Of a DNA stretch of 64,000 nt, positions 54,060 to 64,000 are shown one piece after another. The position numbers were made by a program, and so were the translations under genes. Every line of letters starts with the position of its first letter. Within the stretch, counting starts at the first letter, position 1. The stretch spans positions 496,001 to 560,000 of the forward strand of contig JAWQEG010001559.1 of NCBI GenBank assembly GCA_033782935.1, given 5' to 3'. The notes under the pieces were generated by a model, which was not told the DNA's origin, did no database searches, and saw only the letters and a list, made by a program, of their open reading frames with translations. This DNA comes from Petrolisthes cinctipes (Eukaryota > Arthropoda > Malacostraca > Decapoda > Porcellanidae).

Positions 54060-55200
54060 GGTGTCATTACAGTTCTTGGACTGTGAATATCAACTGTCAT
54101 TCATGGGGTGGTGGAAGTGTGGATGTCATTTTAGTGCTTGGATTGTAAATATCAACAGTCATTTATTGGGTGGTAAGTGTGTGGGTGTCATTACAGTGCT
54201 TGGACTGTAAATATCAACAGTCATTCCTGGGGTGGTGGATGTATGGGTGTCATTACTGTGCTAGGACTGTTAATATCAACAGTTATTCACAGAGTGGTGA
54301 GTGTGTGGGTGTCATTACAGTGCTTTGACTGTAGATATCAACAGTCATTCATTTGGTGGTGGGTGTTTGGTTGTTATTACAGTGCTTGGACTTTAAATAT
54401 CAATAGTTTTTAATGGAGTGGTGTGTGTTTGGATGTCATTACAGGGCTTGGACTGTAAAAATTAATAGCCATTCATGGGGTGGTGGGTGTGTTGGTGTCA
54501 TTACAGTGAAGAGACTGTAAATATCAACAGTCATTCATGGGGTAGTGTGTGTGGGTGTCATTACAGTTCCTAAACTGTGAATATCAACCGTCATTCATGG
54601 GGTGGTGGGAGTGTGGGTGTCATTTAGTACTTGGACTGTAAATATCAACAGTCATTAATTGGGTGGTGGGTATGTGGGTATCATTACAGTGCTTGGACTG
54701 TAAATATCAACAGTCATTCATGGGGTGGTTGGTTTCTGGGTGTCATTACAGTGCTTCGAATGTAAATATCAACAGTCATTCATGGGGTTGCAGTTGTGTG
54801 GGTGTCATTCCTGTGCTTGGACTATGAATATCAACAGTCATCCATATGGTCGTTGGTGTGTGGGTTTCATTACAGTGCTTGGACTGTAAATATCAACAAT
54901 CATTTATCGGGTGGTGGGTGTGTAGGAGACATAACAGTGCTTGGACTGTAAATATCAACAGTCATTAAGGGATTGATGGGTGTGTGGGTGTCATTACAGT
55001 GCTTAGACTGTAAGTATCAACACTGATTTATGGAGTGGTGTGTGTGTTATTACAGAGCTTGGACTGTAAATATCAACAGTCATTCATGGGGTGGTGGGTG
55101 TCATTACAGTGCTTGGACTGTAAATATCAACAGTCATTCATTGGGTGGTGGGTGTGTGGGTGTCATTAAAGTGCTTGGACTGTAAATATCAAGAGTCATT
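54060..55200. repeat. Family B block W, copy 2
   Basis: GCTTTGACTGTAGATATC is at 54,322, with the same following markers as copy 1. The leading units (CAGTTCTTGGACTGTGAAT and GTGGAAGTGTGGATGTC) at 54,067-54,200 are shared with copy 3. Confidence 0.78.
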
Positions 55201-55799
55201 TATGGGTGGTGGATGTATAGGTGTCATTTCTGTGCTTGGACTGTAATTATCAACAGACATTCATGGGTGGTGGGTCTCTGGGTGTCATTACAGTGCTTGG
55301 AATGTAAATATCAACAGTCATTCATGGGGTGGTGGTTGTGTGGGTGTCAATAGTGTGCTTCGACAGGAAATATCAACAGTCATTCATAGGATGGTAAGTG
55401 TGTAGGTGTCATTACAGTGCTTGGACTGTAAATATCAACAAACATAAATGGGGTTGTGGTTGTGTGGGTGTCATTACAGTACTTGGAATGTAAATATTAA
55501 TAGTCATTCATTGGGTGGTGGATGTGTGGGTGACATTACAGTGCTTGGACAGCAAATATTAACAGTCATTCATGGTGTGGTGTGTGTGTGGGTGTCATTA
55601 CAGTGCTTGGACTGTAAATATCAACAGTCATTTATGGTGTGGTGGGTGTATGGGTGTCATTACAGTGCTTGGACATTTAATATCAACAGTCATTCATGGG
55701 GTGGTGGGTGTGTGGGTGTCATGACATTGCTTGGACAGTAAATATCAACAGTCATTCATGAGGTGGTGGATGTGTGAGTTTAATTACAGTGCTAGGACT

Positions 55800-56700
55800 A
55801 TAGATATCAACAGTCATTCATTTACTTGTGGGTGTGGGGGTGTCGTTACAGTGCATGGACTGTAAATATCAACAGTCATCTATGGAGTGGAGGGTGTGTG
55901 GGTGTCATTACCCTGATTGGACGGTAAATATCACCAGTCATTCATTGGTAGGTGGATGTGTGGTTGTCATTACAGTGCTTGGAAAGCAAATATCAACAGT
56001 CATTCATCGCGTGATTTGTGTTTGGGTGTCATTACAGTGCTTGGAGTGTAAGTATCAACAGTCATCTATGGAGTGGAGGGTGTGTGGGTGTCATTACCGT
56101 GCTTGGACTGTAAATATCAACAGTCATTCATGGGGTGGTGGGTGTATGGGTGTCATTACTGTTCTTGGACTGTTAATATCAACAGTCATTCATGGGGTGG
56201 TGGTTGTGTGGGTGTCAATAGTGTGCTTGGACAGCAAATATTAACAGTCATTCATTGGGTGGTGTGTGTGTTGGTATCATTACAGTGCTTGGACTGTAAA
56301 TATCAACAGTTACTCATGCTGTGGTGTGTGTATGGGTGTCATTACTGTGCTTGGACTGTTAATATCAACAGTCATTCATGGGGTGGTGGGTGTGTGTGTG
56401 TCATGACATTGCTAGGACAGTAAATATCAACATTCATTTATGAGGTGGTGGGTGTGTGAGTTTCAATACAGTGCTAGGACTGTAGATATCAACAGTCATT
56501 CATTTAGTTGTGGGTGTGGGGGTGTCATTACAGTGCTTGGACTGTAGGTATCGAAAGTCATCTATGGAGTGGAGGGTGTGTGGGTGTCATTACCCTGATT
56601 GGACGGTAAATATCACCAGTCATTCATTGGGTGGTGGAAGTGTGGGTGTCATTACAGTGCTTGGACAGCAAATATCAACAGTCATTCATGGCGTTATTGG
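55800..56700. repeat. Family B duplication at 681-bp offset
   Basis: GATATCAACAGTCATTCATT at 55,803 recurs at 56,484, eleven units on. It is followed in both by GTTACAGTGC or ATTACAGTGC, an ATCTATGGAGTGGAGGG unit and TACCCTGATTGGACGG. Confidence 0.72.
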
Positions 56701-58304
56701 TGTGTGAGTGTCATTACAGTGCTTGGAATGTAAGTATCAACAGTCATTCATAAGGTGGTGGGTATATGGGTGTCATTACTGGGCTTGGACTGTTAATATC
56801 AACAGTCTTTAATGGGGTGGTGGTTGTGTGGGTGTCAATAGTGTGCTTAGACAGGAAATATTAACAGTCATTCATGGGATGGTAAGTGTGTAGGTGTCAT
56901 TACAATGCTTGGACTGTAAATATCAACAAACATAAATTGGGTTGTGGTTGTGTGGGTGTCATTACAGTTCTTGTACTGTAGATATCAACAGTCATTCATG
57001 GCGAGATTGTTGTGTGGGTGTCATTACAGTGCTTGGACTGTAAGTATCAATAGTCATCTCTGGAGTGGATGGTGTGTGGGTGTCATTACCGTGCTTGGAC
57101 TGTAAATATCAACAGTCATTCATGGGGTGATGGGTGTATTGGTGTCATTACTGTGCTTGGACTGTTAATATCAATAGACATTTACAGGGTGGTGAGTGTG
57201 TGGGTGTCATTACAGTGCTTGGACTGTAGATATCAAAAGTCATTCATTTAGTTGTGGGTGTTTGGGTGTCATTACAGTGCTTGGACTGTAAATATCAACT
57301 GTCATTCATGGGGTGGTGGGAGTGTGTGTGTCATTTTAGTGCTTGGACTGTAAATATCAACAGTCATTCATTGGGTGGTCGGTGTCATTACAGTGCTTGG
57401 ACTGTAAATACCAACAGTCATTCTTGGGGTGATGGGTGTGAGGGTGTCATTACAGTGCTTGGACTGTAAATATCAACAGTCATTTATTGAGTGTTCTTTG
57501 TATAAGTGTCATTACAGTGCTTGGACTTTAAATATCAACAGTCATTCATGGGGTGGTGGGTGTATGGGTGTCATTACTGTGCTTAGACTGTTAATATCAA
57601 CATTCATTCATGGGGTGGTGGGTGTGTGGGTGTCATGACATTGCTTGGACAGTAAATATCAACAGTCACTCATGGCGTGATTGGTGTGTGGGTGTCATTA
57701 CAGTGCTTGGACTGTAAATATCAGCAGTCATTCATGGGGTGGTGGTTGTGTGTGTCTTTTCAGTGCTTGCACTTTAAATATCAATAGCCATTCATGGGAT
57801 GAGGGACGTTGGGGTGTCATTACACTGCTTATTCTGTAAATATTAACTGTCTTTCATGGACTGGTGGCTGTTTGGGTGTCATTACAATAGTTGGACTGTA
57901 AATATCAACAATCATTCATGGGGTGGTGGGTGTCTTGGTGTCATTACAGTGCTTGGACTGTAAATATCAACAATCATTCATGGGGTGGTGGGTGTGTGGG
58001 TGTCATTACAGTGCTTGGATTGTAAACATCAGTAGTCATTCATGGGGTGGAGGGTGTGTGGGTGTCATTACAGTGCTTGGACTGTAAATATCAATAGTCA
58101 TTCATGGATGGTGGATGTATAGGTATCATTTCTGTGCTTGGACTGTAAATATCAACAGTCATTCATGGGGTGGTGGGTTTCTGGGTGTCATTACAGTGCT
58201 TCGAATGTAAATATCAACAGTCATTCATGGGGTTGCAGTTGTGTGGGTATCATTCCTGTGCTTGGACTATGAATATCAACAGTCATTAATGGGGTGGTTG
58301 GTGT

Positions 58305-60200
58305 GTGGGTGTCATTACATTGCTTGGACTGTAAATATCAACAGTCATTCATGGGAAGGTGGATGTCATTACATTGTTTGGACTGTAAATATCAACAGTC
58401 ATTCATTGGGTGGTGGATGTGTGAGTGTCATTACAGTGCTTGGACAGCAAATATCAACAGTCATTCATGGGGTGGTGTGTGTGTGTGTCATTACAGTGCT
58501 TGGACTGTAATTATCAACAATCATTTATGGAGTGGAGGGTGTGTGGGTATCATTACAGTGCTTGGACTGTAAATATCAACAGTCATTCATTGCGTGATTG
58601 GTGTGTGGGTGTCGTTACAGAGCTTGGACTGTAAGTATCAACAGTCATTTATGGAGTGGAGGTTGTGTGGGTATCATTACAGTGCTTGGACTGTATATAT
58701 CAACAGTCATTCATGGGGTGGTGGGTGTATAGGTGTCATTACTCTGCTCGGACTGTAAATATCAACAGTCATTTACGGGGTGGTAGGTGTGTGGGTGTCA
58801 TTACAGTGATTGGTCTGTAAATATCAACAGTCATTCATTTAGTGGTGGGTGTGGGGGTGTTATTACAGTGCTTGGACTATGAATATCAACCATCATTCAT
58901 GGGGTGGTGGGTGTGTGGGTGTCATTACAGTGCTTGGACTGTTAATATCAACAGAAATTTTGGGATGGTGGGTGTGTGGGTGTCATTACAGGGCTTGGAA
59001 TGTAAATATCAACAGTCATTCATGGGATAGTGGGTGTTATTGAAGTGCTTGGACTGTAAATATCAACAGTCATTTAAAGGGTGGTTGGTGTGTGCGTGTC
59101 ATTACAGTGCTTTGACTGTAAATATCAACAGTCATTCTTAGGATGGTAAGTGTGTGGTTGTCATTACAGTGCTTGGACTGTAAATATCAACAGTCATTAA
59201 TGGTGTGATATGTGTGTGGGTATCATTACAGTGCTTGGACTGTAAGTATCAACAGTGATTCATGGGGTGGTGTGTGTGTGTCATTACAGTACTTGAACTG
59301 TAAATATCAATAGTCATACATGGAATGGGTGTGTGGGTGTCATTACAGTGCTTGGACTGTAAACATCAACAGTCATTCATAAGGTGATGGGTGTGTGTGT
59401 GTCATTATAGTGCTTGGACTGTAAATATCAAAATTCATTCATTGGTGGTGCATGTATAGGTGTCATTTCTGTGATTGGACTGTAAATATCAACAGTCATT
59501 CATGGGGTGTTGGGTCTCTGGGTGTCATTACAGTGCTTGGACTGTAATTATCAACAGACATTTATGGGGTTGTGTTTGTGTGGGTGTCATTACAGTACTT
59601 GGACTGTAAATACCAACAGTCATTAATGGCGTGATGGGTGTGTGGGTGTCATTACTGTGCTTGGACTGTAAGTATCAACAGTCATCTATGGAGTTGAAGG
59701 TGTGTATGTGTCATTACCGTGCTTGGACTGTAAATATCAACAGTCATATATTGGGTGGTTGATGTGTGGGTGTCATTACAGTGCTTGGACTGTAAATATC
59801 AACAGTCATTCATGGGGTTGTCCGTGTCATTACTGTGCTTGGACTGTAAATACCAACAGTCATTCTTGGGGTGATGGGTGTGTGGGTGTCATTACAGTGC
59901 TTGGACTGTAAATATCAACAGTCATTCATTGAGTGTTGGGTGTATAGGTGTCATTACAGTTCTTGGAATATTAATATCAACAGTCATTCATGTTGTGGTG
60001 GGTGTGTGGGTCTCATGACATTGCTTGGACAGTAAATATCAACAGTAATTCATGGGGTAATGTGTGTGGGTTTCATTACAGTGCTAGGACTGTAAATATC
60101 AACAGTCATTCATAGCGTTATTGGTGTGTGGGTGTCATTACAGTGATTTGTCTGTAAGTATCAACAGTTATTTATTGAATGGAGGGTGTGTGGGTGTCAT
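58305..60200. repeat. Family B block Z, second copy
   Basis: This copy is homologous to 50,890-52,970. The offset is 7,413 bp at the left marker (58,351) and 7,225-7,230 bp after about 58,590, because about three units are absent. Over the rest the copies keep register with scattered single-base changes. Confidence 0.8.
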
Positions 60201-60860
60201 TACAGTTCTTGGACTGTGAATATCAACTGTCATTCATGGGGTGGTGGAAGTGTGGATGTCATTTTAGTGCTTGGATTGTAAATATCAACAGTCATTTATT
60301 GGGTGGTAGGTGTGTGGGTGTCATTACAGTGCTTGGACTGTAAATATCAACAGTCATTCCTGGGGTGGTGGATGTATGGGTGTCATTACTGTGCTAGGAC
60401 TGTTAATATCAACAGTCATTCACAGAGTGGTGAGTGTGTGGGTGTCATTACAGTGCTTTGACTGTAGATATCAACAGTCATTCATTTAGTGGTGGGTGTT
60501 GGGTTGTTATTACAGTGCTTGGACTTTAAATATCAATAGTTTTTAATGGAGTGGTGGGTGTTTGGATGTCATTACAGGGCTTAGACTGTAAAAATCAATA
60601 GCTATTCATGGGGTGGTGGGTGTGTTGGTGTCATTACAGTGAAGAGACTGTAAATATCAACAGTCATTCATGGGGTAGAGTGTGTGGGTGTCATTACAGT
60701 TCTTAGACTGTGAATATCAACCGTCATTCATGGGGTGGTGGGAGTGTGGGTGTCATTTAGTACTTGGACTGTAAATATCAACAGTCATTAATTGGGTGGT
60801 GGGTATGTGGGTATCATTACAGTGCTTGGACTGTAAATATCAACAGTCATCCATGGGGTG
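60199..60860. repeat. Family B block W, copy 3 (partial)
   Basis: At about 60,199 the sequence leaves block Z and enters block W at the point equivalent to 54,067 (offset 6,132). GCTTTGACTGTAGATATC is at 60,454. The match continues through CAGTGAAGAGACTG and TTAGTACTTGGACTG to about 60,860, where it switches to a different block marked by GTAAATACCAACAGTC. Confidence 0.75.
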
Positions 60861-62989
60861 GTCGGTGTCATTACAGTGCTTGGACTGTAAATACCAACAG
60901 TCATTCTTGGGGTGATGGGTGTGTGGGTGTCATTACATTGCTTGGACTGTAAATTTTAATTGTCATTCATTGAGTGTTGGGTGTATAGGTGTCATTACAA
61001 TGCTTGGACTTTAAATATCAACAGTCATTCATGGGGTGGTGGGTGTGTGGGTGTTATTACAGTGCTTGGACTGTAAATATCAACAGTCTTTCATGGGGTG
61101 GTGGGTGTATGGATGTCATTACTGTGCTTGGACTGTTAATATCAACAGTCATTCATGGGGTGGTGGGTGTGTCGGTGTCATGACATTGCTTGGACAGTAA
61201 TTATCAACATTCATTAATGGGGTGGTGGGTGTGTTGGTTTCATTACAGTGCTAGGACTGTAAATATCAACAGTCATTCATGGCATGATTGGCATGTGGGT
61301 GTCATTACAGTGCTTGGACTGTAAGTATCAACAGTTATTTATGAAGTGGAGGGTGTGTGGGTGTCATTACAGTGCTTGGACTGTAAATATCAACAGTCAT
61401 TTATGGGGTGGTGGGAGTATGGGTGTCATTACTCTGCTTGAACTGTTAATATCAACATTCATTCTTGGGTAGATGGGTGTGTGGGTGTCATGACATTGCT
61501 TGGATATTAAATATCAACAGTCATTAATGGGGTGGTGGGTGTGTGGGTTTCATTACAGTGCTAGGACTGTAAATATCTATAGTCATTCATGGCGGGATTG
61601 GTGTGTGGGTGTCATTACAGTGCTTGGACTGTAAGTATCAACAGTTATTTATGGAGTGGAGGGTGTGTGGGAGTTATTACAGTGCTTGGACTGTAAATAT
61701 TAACAGTCATTATTGGGTGGTGGGTGTATGGATGTCATTACTGTGCTAAGACTATTAATATCAACAGTCATTCACAGGGTGGTGAGTGTGTGGGGGTCAT
61801 TACAGTGCTTGGACTGTAGATATCAACAGTCATTCATGGGGTAGTGTGTGTGGGTGTTATTACAGTTCTTGGACTGCGAATATCAACCGTCATTCATGGG
61901 GTGGTGGGTGTGTGGGTATCATTTTAGTGTTTGGACTGTAAATATCAACAGTCATTCATGGGGTGGTGGGTGTGTGGGTGTCATTACAGTGCTTGGATTG
62001 TAAACATCAGCAGTCATTCATGGGGTGGAGAGTGTGTGGGTCTGTTTACAGTTCTTGGACTGTAAATATTAATAGTCATTCATGGATGGTGGATGTATAG
62101 GTATCATTTCTGTGCTTGGACTGTAAATATCAACAGTCATTCATGGGGTGGTTGGTTTCTGGGTGTCATTACAGTGCTTCGAATGTAAATATCAACATTC
62201 ATTCATGGGGTTGCGGTTGTGTGGGTGTCATTCCTGTGCTTGGACTGTGAATATCATCAGTCATTCATGGGGTGGTGGGTGTGTGGGTGTCATTAAGTTG
62301 CTTGGACTGTAAATATCAACAATCATTTATGGGATGGTGGGTGTGTGAGTGTCATTACAATGCTTGGACTGTAAATATCAACAGTCATTAATAGCGTGAT
62401 GGGTGTGTGGGTGTCATTACAGTGCTTAGACTGTAAGTATCAACAGTGATTAATTGGGTGGTGTGTGTGTGTGTCATTACAATGCTTGGACTGTAAATAT
62501 CAACAGTCATTCATGGGGTGATGGGTGTCATTACAGTGCTTGGACTGTTAATATCAACAGTCATTCACGGGGTGGTGAGTGTGTGGGTGTCATTACAGTG
62601 CTTGGACTGTATATATCAACAGTCATTCATTTAGTGGTGGCTGTTGGGTTGTCATTACAGTGCTTAGACTTTAAATATCAAAAGTCTTTCATGGGGTGGT
62701 GGGTGTTTGATGTTATTACAGTGCTTGGACTGTAAATATCACCAGCTATTCATGGGTTGGTGGGTGTGTGGATGTCATTACAGTGAATGAACTGTACATA
62801 TCAACAGTCTTTCATGGGGTAGTGTGTTTGGGTGTCATTATAGTGCTTGGACTGTAAATTTTTAGAGTCATTAATGGGTAGGTGGGTGTGTGGGTGTCAT
62901 TACAGTGCTAGGACTGTAAATATCAACAGTCATTCATTGAGTGTTCGGTGTATCGGAGTCATTACAGTGCTTGGACTTTAAATATCAAC

Positions 62990-63967
62990 AGTAATTTATG
63001 GGTTGGTGGGTGTGTGGGTGTCATTACAGTGTTTGGACTGTAAATATCAGCAGTCATTCATGGGGTGGTGGTTGTGTGTGTCATTACAGTGCTTGGACTG
63101 TAAATATCAAGAGCCATTCATGGGATGGTGGGTGTTGGGGTGTCATTACATTGCTTGGTCTGTATATATCAACAGTCATTCATGGGATGGTGGGTGTGTG
63201 GGTGTCATTCCTTTGCTTGGACTGTTAATATTTACAGTCATTCATGGGGTGGTGGGTGTGTGGGTATCATTACAGTGCTTAGACTGTAAGTATCAACTGT
63301 CTTTCATGGAATGGTGGGTGTTTGGGTGTCATTACTGTGGTTGGAGTGTGAATATCAACCGTCATTCAAGGGGTGGTGGGTGTGTGGATGTCATTACAGT
63401 GAATGGACTGTACATATCAACAGTCATTCATGGGGTAGTGTGTTTGGGTGTCATTACAGTGCTTGGACTGTAAATTTTAACAGTCATTTATGGGTAGGTG
63501 GGTGTGTGGGTGTCATTACAGTGCTTGGACTGTAAACATCAACAGTCATTCATGGGTTCGTAGATGTGTTGGTGTCATTACAGTTCTTAGACTGTGAATA
63601 TCAACCGTCATTCATGGGGTGGTTGGAGTGTGGCTGTCATTTTAGTAATTGGACTGTATATTTTAACAGTAATTCATGGAACGTTGGGTGTGTGGGTGTC
63701 ATTACAGTGCTTCGACTGTAAATATCAACAGTAATTTATGGGTTGGCGGGTGTGTGGGTGTCATTACAGTGCTTGGACTGTAAATATCAGCAGTCATTCA
63801 TGGGGTGGTGGTTGTGTGTGTCATTACAGTGCCTGGACTGTAAATATCAAGAGCTATTCATGGGATGGTGGGTGTTGGGGTGTCATTACAGTGCTTGGTC
63901 TGTATATATCAACTGTCTTTCATTGAGTGGTGGGTGTTTGGGTGTCATTACATTGGTTGGACTGTAA
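62990..63967. repeat. Family B duplication at 740-bp offset
   Basis: GGTTGGTGGGTGTGTGGG at 63,001 recurs as GGTTGGCGGGTGTGTGGG at 63,741, twelve units on. Both are followed by a TATCAGCAGTC unit, a GTGGTTGTGTGTGTC unit and a GGTGTTGGGGTGTC unit. The second copy approaches the window edge. Confidence 0.75.
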
Positions 63968-64000
63968 ATATCAAAAGTCATTCATGGGATGGTGGGTGTG

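Larger units (their letters stand above)
39700..64000 (+). repeat. Satellite family B, right arm (about 62-bp unit, inverted)
   Basis: This is the same satellite as 29.27-39.70 kb but reverse-complemented: GTCATTACAGTGCTTGGAC, TGTAAATATCAACAGTCATT, CATGGGGTGGTGGGTGTGTG. About 400 units run to the window end and beyond. The G-rich segment has runs of 4, 2, 3 and 3 G separated by short T/G loops. Units lacking the GTGTGGGT block give the 54-bp class. The array is continuous, with no mobile element or gene. Peptides such as those containing CLDCKYQQSF and CHYSAWTVNIN come from the same DNA in different frames, which argues against coding. Confidence 0.96.

Noticed and set aside
29258..63967. Repetitive Trp/Cys-rich peptides in family B that look like a repeat protein (for example 50,696-51,163 and 63,003-63,473)
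   Set aside because: Unit lengths of about 62 and 54 bp rotate the frame, each frame yields a different repeated peptide, and units vary freely with stops and frameshifts.
29273..64000. CRISPR-like regular spacing of a conserved motif
   Set aside because: The sequence between the conserved motifs is itself repeated from unit to unit, so there are no unique spacers, leader or cas genes.
39700..64000. Telomere-like G/T-rich repeats (GGTGTGTGGG)
   Set aside because: The G/T stretch is only part of a 62-bp unit and is not a short tandem telomeric repeat. No canonical telomere motif runs in tandem.

Overview
The whole 64-kb window is satellite DNA. I find no protein-coding gene, RNA gene, transposable element or CRISPR array that the sequence supports. 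Two unrelated tandem-repeat families meet at about 29.27 kb, and both run off the window ends. Long head-to-tail arrays with a nucleosome-sized unit, nested higher-order duplications and no genes point to a eukaryotic chromosome, most likely pericentromeric, centromeric or subtelomeric heterochromatin. I do not recognise either family and cannot name the organism.

Family A (1 to about 29,275) is an AT-rich satellite with a 176-bp unit, roughly 165 copies, all in one orientation. The unit is itself an old dimer of two 88-bp halves: my hand-made half consensuses match at 59 of 88 positions without gaps. The array is layered. It holds short 4- to 10-unit duplications at 1.7-2.8 kb and 7.9-11.7 kb, and a ~2,420-bp higher-order repeat in three long copies plus a partial fourth (17.03-25.2 kb). 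A more diverged block flanks that repeat on both sides (14.13-16.87 kb and 25.39-29.06 kb). Several truncated or one-and-a-half-length units mark out-of-register exchange.

Family B (about 29,273 to 64,000) is a minisatellite-like satellite of about 62 bp with a common 54-bp variant, roughly 550-570 copies. One strand is C/A-rich and the other G/T-rich. Every intact unit carries a perfect 7-bp inverted repeat with a 6-base loop. From 29.27 to 39.70 kb the C-rich strand is on top. At 39,697-39,701 the array flips, and the G-rich strand is on top to the end of the window. Both arms contain duplicated blocks of 0.36 to about 2 kb, some of them mosaics that differ by whole numbers of units.

Open reading frames of 60-236 codons occur throughout, but they are by-products of the repeats. 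Neither unit length (176 or about 62) is a multiple of three, so each frame rotates and the same DNA yields several unrelated peptides. The parts do not work together as genes do. What can be read here is the history of the arrays: dimerisation, higher-order amplification, slippage, inversion and the joining of two families.
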